Source of the DNA: Brevibacterium linens ATCC 9172
GTDB taxonomy: Bacteria > Actinomycetota > Actinomycetes > Actinomycetales > Brevibacteriaceae
Assembly: GCF_900169165.1 (NCBI RefSeq)
Contig: NZ_FXYY01000015.1
Span: 1 to 64,000, forward strand
Length of the DNA: 64,000 nt
Direction of reading: 5' to 3'
How positions within the stretch are numbered: the first letter of the stretch is position 1; each line of letters opens with the position of its first letter. The notes beneath the pieces were generated by a model that was given only the letters and a program-made list of their open reading frames with translations, was not told the origin of the DNA and made no database searches. Below are positions 27,683 through 37,851 of this stretch, piece by piece. The position numbers and the translations under genes are program-made.

Positions 27683-28345
27683 ATGGATATTGTTGTCAAC
27701 GGCCGTCAACTGACCATCTCCGACAGCTTTCGGGCCCACATCGAGGACAAGATCGCCAAGGTCGAGCAGCTTGCCCCTCGCGCTCAGCGTGTCGAAGTGC
27801 ATGTCACTCACGAGAAGAACTCCCGCCAACCCGAGACGAGCGAGCGAGTCGAGCTCACGGTTGTGGCGAAGGGGCCGGCAATTCGGGCAGAGGCCATGGC
27901 AAGCGACAAATATGCGGCACTCGATCTGGCGTGGGCGAAGCTCGTCGAACGTCTGCGGCGAGCGAGGGACCGGCACAAAGTGCCGCGATCGGGTCATCAC
28001 CGCAAGGAATCCACTGCGGAGGCACTGGCGAAGATGCCGGTGGTTGAGCCGCTGATCCCCGATGCGGATGCCGATGATGCGAAACGTGATGAGGACCGCG
28101 GCGTCGATCAGACGAACGGCCGCATCAAGGCCGAAGGCGATTCGCCGGTCGTGTTGCGTGAGAAGTCCTTCACCGCCTCACCGATCGGCATCGAGGAGGC
28201 GCTGAATCGGATGGAACTCGTCGGACACGACTTCTATCTGTTCATCGACGAGGAGTCGAGCAAACCCTCCGTCGTCTACCGCCGCAAGGGCTGGAGCTAC
28301 GGAGTCATCGCCCTCGACCACGAACTCGAAGAAGCCATCGACTGA
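27683..28345 (+). CDS. hpf: Ribosome hibernation promoting factor, long form
   Basis: A 220-residue long-type HPF. The N-terminal 100 residues are the S30AE/RaiA fold that binds the 30S decoding site (MDIVVNGRQLTISDSFRAHI). The C-terminal domain (FTASPIGIEEALNRMELVGH and FLFIDEESSKPSVVYRRK) mediates dimerisation of ribosomes into 100S particles. It acts in stationary phase or stress. The ORF ends exactly where the 72-bp palindrome begins. Confidence 0.94.
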   Translation: MDIVVNGRQLTISDSFRAHIEDKIAKVEQLAPRAQRVEVHVTHEKNSRQPETSERVELTVVAKGPAIRAEAMASDKYAALDLAWAKLVERLRRARDRHKVPRSGHHRKESTAEALAKMPVVEPLIPDADADDAKRDEDRGVDQTNGRIKAEGDSPVVLREKSFTASPIGIEEALNRMELVGHDFYLFIDEESSKPSVVYRRKGWSYGVIALDHELEEAID

Positions 28346-28417
28346 CCCAATTGCTACCTGACGGCGGCCCAGCAACCTCGCGCGAGGTTGCTGGGCCGCC
28401 GTCAGGTAGCAATTGGG
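28346..28417. repeat. Perfect 72-bp palindrome (36-bp arms, no loop)
   Basis: Bases 28346-28381 are the exact reverse complement of 28382-28417, centred on AACCTCGC|GCGAGGTT. It starts one base after the hpf stop and ends 15 bp before the ATG of the next gene. It is followed by a G-rich stretch, not a T-run. As RNA it would form a very stable hairpin; as DNA it could form a cruciform. It could be a terminator or a mobile/repetitive palindromic element. Confidence 0.95.
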
Positions 28418-28432
28418 GGATAGCGTGGGGGT

Positions 28433-29674
28433 ATGCAGAGGATGACACGGGCCGCGGCCCGCAGGACGGCGATCGCGGCGACAGTACTGGACCGACCACG
28501 ACCGGCCAAGGCCACCGCCCGACACCTCAAGAATGTCTTCGCCACCCTGGGGCTGACCCAGATCGACTCGGTCGCCCGTGTCGTCCGATCCCACTATCTG
28601 CCGTACTTCTCCCGCCTGGGCCCCTATCCGCGGGAGACCCTGGACCGGCTCTTCTACACTTCGCCGCGCATGGGCGTCGAGTACTGGGCCCACGCTGCGG
28701 CCTTCGTGCCCCCGCAGACGTGGAAGCACTTCGCCCGCGCCCACAGCGAATGGTGGCGCAACGACTTCGGACAGCGCCACCCGGAGACCGGTGAGGAATT
28801 CCGAAACCTCCAAGCCCGCGTCCTTGCCGCACTGTCCGCCCGGCCGATGTCGGCGCGGGAAGTCGCCGAGGTGGTCGACCACGATCTGCCGGAGATCCAC
28901 CGCGGCCATTGGGGTTGGAATCCCAGCCAGGTGAAAGTCGCCCTCGAAGCGCTGTTCGCCGGAGGCATCATCAGCGTCGCCGGACGCAATGACCACTTCG
29001 AACGCATCTATGCCCTGACCCGCGATGTCGCACCCGAGCTGCCGCAGCTGCCTCTGACCTACGGGCCTCCGGACGATCCTGCGCTGGGACTGGACCCGAA
29101 TGCGCAGCTTCCACGCGGAATCTCCGGGGTGGAGAACGATGTCGTCGGACTCACCCGCATCGCGGCACGTGCCCTGGGCATCTCCCGTCCCGAGGACATC
29201 GCCGACTACTTTCGGCAGCGGCGTGCACCGACCGACGTCGCCATCAGCGAACTCATCGACTCCGGTGAGCTGCGCGAAGTCGACGTCGAAGGCGTCCCGG
29301 CCCTGAAGTGGCACGAGGCTCGGACTCCGCGCACCGTGAACGCTCGCGCCCTGTTGGCGCCGTTCGACCCCTTGGTCTTCTACCGTCCGCGCATCGAATG
29401 GCTGTTCGACTTCCACTACCGCATCGAGATCTACACACCAGCGGCCAAACGGATCTACGGCTACTACGTCACGCCGTTCCTCCTCGGCGATCGGCTCGTC
29501 GGGCGAGTCGATCTGCACCGGGACCGCGCGGCAGGAATCTTGCGCGCTCACCAGGTGACATGGGAGCCGGGGGAGGAGCACACCGCGGAGCTCGCCGACG
29601 AGCTCATGACGATGGCCGCATGGCTGGGCCTGACCGCCGTGGACCTCGAAGGTACTCACCTGCCATTAAGCTAG
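28433..29674 (+). CDS. Winged-helix DNA glycosylase family protein (YcaQ/AlkZ-like)
   Basis: A 413-residue HTH_42 (DUF1006) protein. This family includes AlkZ and E. coli YcaQ, base-excision glycosylases that unhook interstrand DNA crosslinks. The catalytic loop reads GLTQIDSVARV: the Q-x-D form places it with YcaQ-type proteins and not with AlkZ (Q-x-Q). HYRIEIYTPAAKRIYGYYV and LVGRVDLHRDR are further conserved parts. ATG 28433 is preceded by GTGGGGGT; ATG 28442 is possible. It lies between hpf and secA, which are usually neighbours, so it may have been inserted here. Confidence 0.85.
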   Translation: MQRMTRAAARRTAIAATVLDRPRPAKATARHLKNVFATLGLTQIDSVARVVRSHYLPYFSRLGPYPRETLDRLFYTSPRMGVEYWAHAAAFVPPQTWKHFARAHSEWWRNDFGQRHPETGEEFRNLQARVLAALSARPMSAREVAEVVDHDLPEIHRGHWGWNPSQVKVALEALFAGGIISVAGRNDHFERIYALTRDVAPELPQLPLTYGPPDDPALGLDPNAQLPRGISGVENDVVGLTRIAARALGISRPEDIADYFRQRRAPTDVAISELIDSGELREVDVEGVPALKWHEARTPRTVNARALLAPFDPLVFYRPRIEWLFDFHYRIEIYTPAAKRIYGYYVTPFLLGDRLVGRVDLHRDRAAGILRAHQVTWEPGEEHTAELADELMTMAAWLGLTAVDLEGTHLPLS

Positions 29675-29728
29675 GGGCTATACAGTCGTTCGAGTCGTTG
29701 TCCGGCAGACATGCCGATTAGGAGAAAA

Positions 29729-32419
<2,691 letters not shown>

Positions 32420-32437
32420 CGCCGGGCCCTCAGCGGC

Positions 32438-32908
32438 TCACATCGTCTGCAGCGCAGTCAGCGTCCACCGGGTGGTGAGCAGTTCCAAACGGACTGCCAC
32501 CGCCCGGACGCGATTTGCGGCGGCGACGATGACCGTGACCTCGGCGATCTCGGGGCTGATCTGGCAGACGTGCGCTGTCCCCGGCTTCACCGTACGAGCG
32601 CCGGGCACGGCCGCCCGGTGCGGCGCCACCTCGGCGCGCAGCTGACATCGGTGATCGATCTTCGCCAGCAGCTCCGGTTCGACCCAGCGGGCGATCGTCT
32701 CGCTGCGTCTGACCCCGGAGAGGACCTCGAGGCAGGCAACTGCCAACGAGGTGGCCGTGGCCGCGATCCTCGCCCGGTCGTCTGCGATGTCCTGCCCCCG
32801 GGTGTGCCTGCCGACCCGGCGGGGGGACTGCGCCGTGGAGCGCGGTGTGACCTGTCGCCGAGGCGGTGCCGAAGCCTGAGGTCGGGTGAGGGTGAGCGGG
32901 GCGGTCAT
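32438..32908 (-). CDS. DUF6459 (Rv3235-like) family protein
   Basis: A 156-residue protein with a basic N-terminus and a conserved core: TSLAVACLEVLSGVRRSETI, WVEPELLAKI, then VCQISPEIAEVTVIV and RAVAVRLELLTTRWTLTALQ. This matches the Rv3235 family found near secA in many Actinobacteria. Function is unknown. Its ATG overlaps the stop of the LysM gene by 4 bp. It converges on secA with an 18-bp gap. Confidence 0.78.
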   Translation of the reverse strand: MTAPLTLTRPQASAPPRRQVTPRSTAQSPRRVGRHTRGQDIADDRARIAATATSLAVACLEVLSGVRRSETIARWVEPELLAKIDHRCQLRAEVAPHRAAVPGARTVKPGTAHVCQISPEIAEVTVIVAAANRVRAVAVRLELLTTRWTLTALQTM

Positions 32909-33687
32909 GTCCGGATCTCCAATCTCTGACCGGCAATGATGAGGCTCGGATCAGGGCCGATGGTGTCTTCGTTGGCGGTATAGATGTCAGTGACGAGTCG
33001 AGGGATCTCTGCAGTTGTGTCGGTCAGGTCCGCAGCGATCGACCACAGGCTCTCGCCGTGGGTCACAATATGCGTGGCGGCTGCCGAATCCGCAGGAACA
33101 GAGGAATCGTCTTTCTCGCCCGGCGGTGATGGAGGTCCATCGTCCGGAGGCGGCTCGGCAGGCCAACCGGGGTCGGGGAGGTGTGCGCGATCGGGCGCTC
33201 GTCGGTGATCCGGCGATTCGGATTCCTCTGGTGGGTCCTCGACGCCGGACCTCTCCCCACTGTCAGCGGGGGTCGGCGACCGAGTATCCGAGTCGACCGT
33301 CGGCCATCCGGGATCGGCAGGGGCGGACGAAGCGTTCGCCGACGATGTGGGTCCGGGCCCAGGGTCTGTGACCTGTGCTGCGTGAGTCGAGTGGACGGCC
33401 AGGCCGGCGGACACGATGGCAAGAACGCTCGACGCGAGTATCCGCGGCATCGCCGTGACGACCACTCCCGCCAGTGCTGACCGGACGCGGCCCGACGGGA
33501 GAAGGCGCAGCAGCAGCGCCAGCAGCGAGACGATGCCGATCCGCGAGAACAGGATCGCTCCAGTGCCGATGATGACGATGACGACGACGTCGCCGGTCGT
33601 GCTCGGTGGTGGCAATTGTGTCCACGCGATGAAGAAGGAACCGAGCAGAATCAGCCATGAACCCGCGCATGCAAGCAAGAGATACAT
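32905..33687 (-). CDS. LysM domain membrane protein
   Basis: A 260-residue protein with two or three N-terminal membrane segments (MYLLLACAGSWLILLGSFFI; VVVIVIIGTGAILF; VLAIVSAGLAV). A Pro/Ser/Asp-rich spacer of about 100 residues follows, then a C-terminal LysM module (HIVTHGESLWSIAADLT ... SLIIAGQRLEI) that should bind peptidoglycan. GGAGG precedes the ATG. The gene is co-translated with DUF6459 downstream and diverges from the hypothetical gene at 33828. Confidence 0.85.
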   Translation of the reverse strand: MYLLLACAGSWLILLGSFFIAWTQLPPPSTTGDVVVIVIIGTGAILFSRIGIVSLLALLLRLLPSGRVRSALAGVVVTAMPRILASSVLAIVSAGLAVHSTHAAQVTDPGPGPTSSANASSAPADPGWPTVDSDTRSPTPADSGERSGVEDPPEESESPDHRRAPDRAHLPDPGWPAEPPPDDGPPSPPGEKDDSSVPADSAAATHIVTHGESLWSIAADLTDTTAEIPRLVTDIYTANEDTIGPDPSLIIAGQRLEIRT

Positions 33688-33741
33688 CTAGACATCCTCC
33701 GTTGGATATTGAACATAATGATGCCGTTAGATGGCATTTGA

Positions 33742-33777
33742 TGTCAATGGATCAACAGTAACTACATGACTGTAGTT
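33742..33777. promoter_or_regulatory. AT-rich divergent region with a dyad and a -35-like site
   Basis: In the 140-bp gap between the LysM gene and the gene at 33828, AACTACA-TGAC-TGTAGTT (33760-33777) is a perfect 7-bp dyad. TTGACA on the minus strand (33742-33747) could be a -35 for the LysM gene, though no good -10 is spaced correctly. This looks like an operator or promoter region by composition and symmetry only. Confidence 0.35.
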
Positions 33778-33827
33778 CGATGAGTCGTCGATTCAAGTCT
33801 TGAAAGTGGACTACAGCTGGGGCAAGC

Positions 33828-34352
33828 TTGGCGACTATGGACGATCGCATCGATGCACTCCTGGCGGATATCGAAGCCGCCGACTCGGCGGCGCAGGCGC
33901 ATGCCAGGAGGGGCGAATTCGGTGATGAGGTCGCCGGGCAGGCTGCCGAAAGGACTCTGCTCGAGCGGCTGCGAGGATCGTTGGGATCGACGGTGCAGGT
34001 GACGATGTCCGATCGCGACATCACCGGGGCCGTGTGCTTCCTCGGCCGGGACATCGTCGTCCTCGCCGGGGCCGAGGTTTCCGCAATCGCGTTCAGTGCC
34101 GTATGCGGACTCAGGGTGACCACGCGAGTGCACCGGTTCGGAGCCGGTGGGCTGGAGCGATTGGGGATGGGCTCGGCGCTGCGACGCTGGTCAGAAGCTC
34201 ATGAAGAGGTGTCGATCGACGTCGCCGGGCGCTCGGGCGGTATTCGCGGACGATGTTCCCTCGTCGCAGCCGACTATGTCGAAATCTCCGGCCGGATCAT
34301 TCCCTTCGCGGCGATCAGCGCCATCCACGCTCGGACGAACCCCTTCGGATGA
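33828..34352 (+). CDS. Hypothetical protein, possible tandem Sm-like barrels
   Basis: A 174-residue protein that I cannot assign to a named family. Residues 1-45 are a probable amphipathic helix with RRGEFGDEVAGQAAERTLLERL. Two similar beta-rich segments follow: STVQVTMSDRDITGAVCFLG with IAFSAVCGLRVT, and GIRGRCSLVAADYVEI with IIPFAAISAIHA. Both have the G-x-V/C...D-x-V-x-I/L...ipf-xx-I pattern of small Sm/SH3-like barrels. It sits between the LysM gene and the HTH/SAF/CpaE-like genes. The ATG at 33828 or 33837 is the start. Confidence 0.65.
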   Translation: MATMDDRIDALLADIEAADSAAQAHARRGEFGDEVAGQAAERTLLERLRGSLGSTVQVTMSDRDITGAVCFLGRDIVVLAGAEVSAIAFSAVCGLRVTTRVHRFGAGGLERLGMGSALRRWSEAHEEVSIDVAGRSGGIRGRCSLVAADYVEISGRIIPFAAISAIHARTNPFG

Positions 34353-34389
34353 GCGGGGTGCAATGCTGATCGGAGTCGAAGCGAGCAGG

Positions 34390-34611
34390 TCAGTCCTCGA
34401 TGGAGCCGGTCTTGATCTGGTACTCCGTGCGCTCATACATGCGCTGGATATACGCTTCGATCTCGGACTTCTCGACACGCCACTGGCCGCGCCCGCCGAC
34501 CTTGATGGCGCGGAGATCGCCGGAACGGACCAGGGCCCGAGCCTGGGCGATCGAGACATTGAGCAGCTCGGCCACATCGGTCAGCGGCAGGAAGCGACTT
34601 TCGACGGCCAT
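34390..34611 (-). CDS. Excisionase-family helix-turn-helix protein
   Basis: A 73-residue MerR/BldC-like DNA-binding protein: FLPLTDVAELLNVSIAQARALVRSG is the HTH and AIKVGGRGQWRVEKSEIEAYIQ the wing and following helix. ATG 34611 gives a standard domain start; a longer in-frame start at 34683 would translate the repeated operator-like DNA (QMDIWWQMDIW) and is less likely. It lies divergent from the SAF gene, with two identical dyads just upstream, so autoregulation or control of the SAF/CpaE-like pair is plausible. Confidence 0.82.
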   Translation of the reverse strand: MAVESRFLPLTDVAELLNVSIAQARALVRSGDLRAIKVGGRGQWRVEKSEIEAYIQRMYERTEYQIKTGSIED

Positions 34612-34630
34612 GAGGTGAATTCTCCAATTC

Positions 34631-34662
34631 CAGATGTCCATCTGCCACCAGATGTCCATCTG
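34631..34662. promoter_or_regulatory. Two identical 14-bp dyads, probable operators
   Basis: CAGATG-TC-CATCTG occurs at 34631-34644 and again at 34649-34662, an 18-bp period. It lies 20 bp upstream of the HTH gene and about 110 bp upstream of the divergent SAF gene. Further dyads follow: GCATC-GTTT-GATGC (34697-34710) and AGAAAC-A-GTTTCT (34726-34738). The AT-rich 160-bp region looks like a shared regulatory region. The regulator is inferred. Confidence 0.5.
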
Positions 34663-34770
34663 CTTGTTGGTGCATTTTGCCAAAAACCTTGCTTTGGCAT
34701 CGTTTGATGCTCAATATTAGCACTGAGAAACAGTTTCTGTCAGTGGAAATTCTGCGAATCTGGAGATGCA

Positions 34771-35418
34771 ATGGAGCTCTCGAAACGTATCCGACGCCCC
34801 CGCTGGACCGATGCTCGGCTGTTGGTCGGAGCGATGCTCGTCGTCCTGGCGGTCGTCGGCACCTACCTGCTCGTCACCTCGGCGAATTCGACCACCCGGG
34901 TCTGGGCGAGCGCACACGCACTCGTGCCCGGCGAGACCCTGAGTCCGGCCGATCTCACCGTGGCAGAGGTCAACCTCGCCGATCTCGGCGAGAAGTACCT
35001 GTCTGCCGATGCCGAGCTGCCGGCGAATACAAGCGTGCGCAGCGTCGTCGCGGCAGGAGAGCTGCTGGCCGCCTCGGCGGTGGCGCCTCTGTCCGAGCTC
35101 GACGGGCGAGTCGTGGCGATCGACATCGCCGGCTCCGTGCCGAGCGTCGTCGACTCGGGCAGCCTCGTCGACGTCTGGGCGCAACCGGAGCAGAACGGGC
35201 TCGACGACGACGGAACCCCGCCCGAGCAGATCGTCGATTCCGCTCCGGTCGCTCATATCAGTCGAGACGTCGGCAGCTTCGGGGCCGGTGAGGGTGCACG
35301 CATCGAAGTGTTCGTCGGCTCCGGCGATCTGCCCGGTGTCCTCGCCGCCCTCGACGGGCGCAGCGTGCTCTCCGTCGTCGGTGCCCCGTCCGTTCCCGCA
35401 GAAGACGGCGGGCAGTGA
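34771..35418 (+). CDS. SAF domain (CpaB/RcpC-like) protein
   Basis: A 215-residue protein with one N-terminal membrane helix (RLLVGAMLVVLAVVGTYLLV) and an extracytoplasmic SAF domain at about residues 45-110 (AHALVPGETLSPADLTVAEVNL ... VRSVVAAGELLAASAV). A CpaB-like beta-rich C-terminus (VVAIDIAGSVPSVVDSGSLV) follows. CpaB proteins help assemble Flp/Tad pili, but no pilin, CpaF or TadB/C genes are visible here. The stop overlaps the next start. Confidence 0.78.
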   Translation: MELSKRIRRPRWTDARLLVGAMLVVLAVVGTYLLVTSANSTTRVWASAHALVPGETLSPADLTVAEVNLADLGEKYLSADAELPANTSVRSVVAAGELLAASAVAPLSELDGRVVAIDIAGSVPSVVDSGSLVDVWAQPEQNGLDDDGTPPEQIVDSAPVAHISRDVGSFGAGEGARIEVFVGSGDLPGVLAALDGRSVLSVVGAPSVPAEDGGQ

Positions 35419-36695
35419 TGACACAGATCCTGCTGGCCGTCGACTTCGAATACGACCTCATCCTCTTCGAGCTGCTCAGTGAGATCGACGATGTCACGAT
35501 CGTCGCCCGCCCGGCCGACGAGGTGGAGCTGCTGGCCCACTGTCGCACCGGGGGCGCCGACGTCGTCATCATCGGCCGGTACTTTCCCGGACTCGATGCC
35601 GAGGTGGTCGCAGCGATCGCGGCGTCGGAGGTGAAGGTGCTCGGCTTCGGCGATGATGAGCACGCCCTCGCGGACCTCGGCATCACCACCGTCGTCGCAA
35701 CGGATGCGGATGCACCCACGATGGCCGCCGCTATCGAGGACATCCGCGCCGCCACCGTGGTACCGCCGCGGCCGGCAGCGCCTCCGGGCGCCGTCGGCGG
35801 AGCAGGAGTGATCATCACGGTATGGGGGACGGGATCGTCGCCCGGACGCACCCTCACGGCCGTCAATCTTGCCGATCAGGCCTCCCGCCAGGGCAGGCGC
35901 AGCGTCGTCGTCGATGCCGACACGGTTTCGGGCATGGTCGCGTCCACGCTCGGGCTGACAGAGGAATCCTCTCACCTGGCCAGTCTCTGCCGGTCGCAGA
36001 CGGACCCGTCGGGACGTGGGCACCAGCATTCGGTCCCGCATGCGGTGATCCGTGAGAACTTCCACGTTGTCACGGGGCTCACACGACCTGAGCGGTGGCC
36101 CGAGATCCGCGCCTCCGTCCTGGAGGCGGTGCTGCAGCGCTTGGCCACAGCCTACGAGGTGGTCATCGTCGACATCAGCGATCGGATCGATCCCGATGAT
36201 GACCTCGCCGATCCCTTCTATGACCGGCACTGCGCCACCCGCGCCGCGCTCGAGGTCGCCGATATCGTCCTCATCCTCGCCGCCGGAGAGCCGATCGGTC
36301 TGCAGCGGCTGGTCAAACTCCTCGGCACGCCGCGGGCCGAGTCGGTGCGGGAGAAGATGAGGCTGGTGATCACGAAGGTGCGGGCGGGTGCGGTCGGACA
36401 TCCTGCGGAGACGCGGATCAGAGAAGTCCTCGACCGCTTCGTCCGCATCACCCCTGACTTCCTGCTCTCGGACGACCGCTCCACCGCAGACGCCGCGATG
36501 CTCGCGGGCCATACCTTGCACGAGCAGAACCCCAGATCCGTCCTCGTCGGTGACTTGGCCGCGATGATGGACGAGCTCCTGCCTGGCCGGCGCCGCTCCC
36601 GCCGATCGCCGGGAGGCCGCGAACGTCGCGGCGCAGGTCGTCGCGGACGCACACAGAAAGCACGGGTGAGCCAGGTGGGCGGACCGCGGGACTAG
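35418..36695 (+). CDS. CpaE/MinD-like ATPase with altered P-loop
   Basis: A 425-residue protein. Residues 1-125 resemble the degenerate receiver of CpaE, and residues 130-390 a MinD/ParA-type ATPase. The P-loop region reads VWGTGSSPGRTLTAVNLA: neither the signature Lys nor the usual GKT Lys is present, and Arg stands in their place. VVVDADTVSG is the switch strand. A basic tail (PGRRRSRRSPGGRERRG) ends the protein. ATG 35418 overlaps the SAF stop; GTG 35415 is also possible. CpaE positions pilus machinery, so an envelope-localising role is possible. Confidence 0.75.
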   Translation: MTQILLAVDFEYDLILFELLSEIDDVTIVARPADEVELLAHCRTGGADVVIIGRYFPGLDAEVVAAIAASEVKVLGFGDDEHALADLGITTVVATDADAPTMAAAIEDIRAATVVPPRPAAPPGAVGGAGVIITVWGTGSSPGRTLTAVNLADQASRQGRRSVVVDADTVSGMVASTLGLTEESSHLASLCRSQTDPSGRGHQHSVPHAVIRENFHVVTGLTRPERWPEIRASVLEAVLQRLATAYEVVIVDISDRIDPDDDLADPFYDRHCATRAALEVADIVLILAAGEPIGLQRLVKLLGTPRAESVREKMRLVITKVRAGAVGHPAETRIREVLDRFVRITPDFLLSDDRSTADAAMLAGHTLHEQNPRSVLVGDLAAMMDELLPGRRRSRRSPGGRERRGAGRRGRTQKARVSQVGGPRD

Positions 36696-36705
36696 GATGA
36701 GGGGC

Positions 36706-37197
36706 ATGGCCATTCGCTGCTATATTCCCACCACCCTGACCGCGCTGCGTTCGACGCTGACGGATGTCCGCGGCGTCGCCCCCGATGCGCACGGGCGCAG
36801 CCTGCGCGGCGAGGAGTTCGAAGCCGCCGAATTCGATGCCATGTGCATCGCCGCCGCCCTGGCCGCGAACGCGGCATTCGATCCCGCTGGTACCGTCACG
36901 GCTGACACCGAATCAACCGCCGAGGCGACTCCCGCCCGCCGTGTGGTCGTGGCCTATGACGCCCCCGAGTCGAGCCCGACCGAACCGCTGACCGACGGCT
37001 TCGATCTCATCACCGTCGCCGAGGTCGATATGGCCCGGGCAGCCAGCTTCCACCTCGACGAAGACATCGTCTGGGACGAAGCGGTGCAACGTGGGCAGGA
37101 GAGCGGCGCGGGTGCAGCCGAGGACCACCTCGGTGCCTCCGATCTGCTGTGGTATGACGCCTCGGAACTCGAACAGCTGCTCGGCGACGCGAACTGA
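36706..37197 (+). CDS. DUF6912 family protein
   Basis: A 163-residue acidic protein, MAIRCYIPTTLTALRSTL at the start, then FEAAEFDAMCIAAALAAN and RRVVVAYDAPE, and VDMARAASFHLDEDIV. This fits DUF6912, an actinobacterial family of unknown function. AGGATGAGG upstream supports ATG 36706. It follows the CpaE-like gene by 10 bp and may share its transcript. Confidence 0.75.
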   Translation: MAIRCYIPTTLTALRSTLTDVRGVAPDAHGRSLRGEEFEAAEFDAMCIAAALAANAAFDPAGTVTADTESTAEATPARRVVVAYDAPESSPTEPLTDGFDLITVAEVDMARAASFHLDEDIVWDEAVQRGQESGAGAAEDHLGASDLLWYDASELEQLLGDAN

Positions 37198-37220
37198 GGC
37201 GGTCGCACCCCGAACGATTC

Positions 37221-37252
37221 CGAGGCCTCAGGCGATTTCGAGGCCTCAGGCG
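37221..37252. repeat. Tandem 14-bp repeat over the DUF2505 stop
   Basis: CGAGGCCTCAGGCG occurs at 37221-37234 and 37239-37252, an 18-bp period. The second copy contains the TCA that is the DUF2505 stop codon on the minus strand. The GAGGCCTC core is itself a palindrome. Confidence 0.85.
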
Positions 37253-37710
37253 GATTCGAAGCGGTGCAGCCGGTCGCTCAGTCGCTTCTGCAGGATCGGG
37301 ACCACAGCCTGTTCGATCATCGCCCCGAACATCGGGATCGACGAGCTGATCTCTGCATGTGCGGCCAGCTTCGTGACCGCCTCGTCCTCGCGCAGCTCGA
37401 GGACCGCATCGATCTCGACGGGAACGCCCGCGGCACGTGCGGTCATGCGGATCTCGGCCTCGTCGCCGAGGACATCCCCGGGAATCATGTACACCTCGAC
37501 CAGCACGGTGTTCTCCGGAAGCCTGGAGGCCAGTGCCTCCGGCAGCTCGGCCTTGGGCATCGGGGTCCGCACGGTCATCTCGGTGTCGGGGTCCATGTAT
37601 TCGGCACCGGCCTGGGAGCCGAGCTTCTCCCACACGCCGGGATCGGCGAGTTTGGCCAGGAATGTCGACAGATCAACCGAGTATTCATGATTGAGAGTCA
37701 GAGATCGCAT
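37246..37710 (-). CDS. DUF2505 domain-containing protein
   Basis: A 154-residue SRPBCC/START-like protein: MRSLTLNHEYSVDLSTFLAKL at the start, then VWEKLGSQAGAEYM and DEAVTKLAAHAEISSSIPMFG. DUF2505 proteins are thought to bind a small hydrophobic ligand; none is known. ATG 37710 fits the family; the longer open frame upstream has no support. It diverges from the glutamate dehydrogenase gene 141 bp away. Confidence 0.82.
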   Translation of the reverse strand: MRSLTLNHEYSVDLSTFLAKLADPGVWEKLGSQAGAEYMDPDTEMTVRTPMPKAELPEALASRLPENTVLVEVYMIPGDVLGDEAEIRMTARAAGVPVEIDAVLELREDEAVTKLAAHAEISSSIPMFGAMIEQAVVPILQKRLSDRLHRFESA

Positions 37711-37851
37711 AGCTCCAGTTTGCCAGCGAATGAACGGTACACCACCGTATGCGCCTCGGCGTGCCTTTCTCGATATTTGGGCATAGTGTGGGGAATGACG
37801 ATTCGACGTCGAATCGCATGACGAATGCTCGTTGATCATAGAGGTGAAACA

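Noticed and set aside
34390..34611. Excisionase-like gene as a sign of a prophage or integrative element
   Set aside because: No integrase, attachment repeats or phage genes are nearby, and such HTH proteins are often chromosomal regulators.
34771..36695. Complete Flp/Tad pilus locus
   Set aside because: Only CpaB-like and CpaE-like genes occur; no prepilin, CpaF, TadB or TadC gene is nearby.
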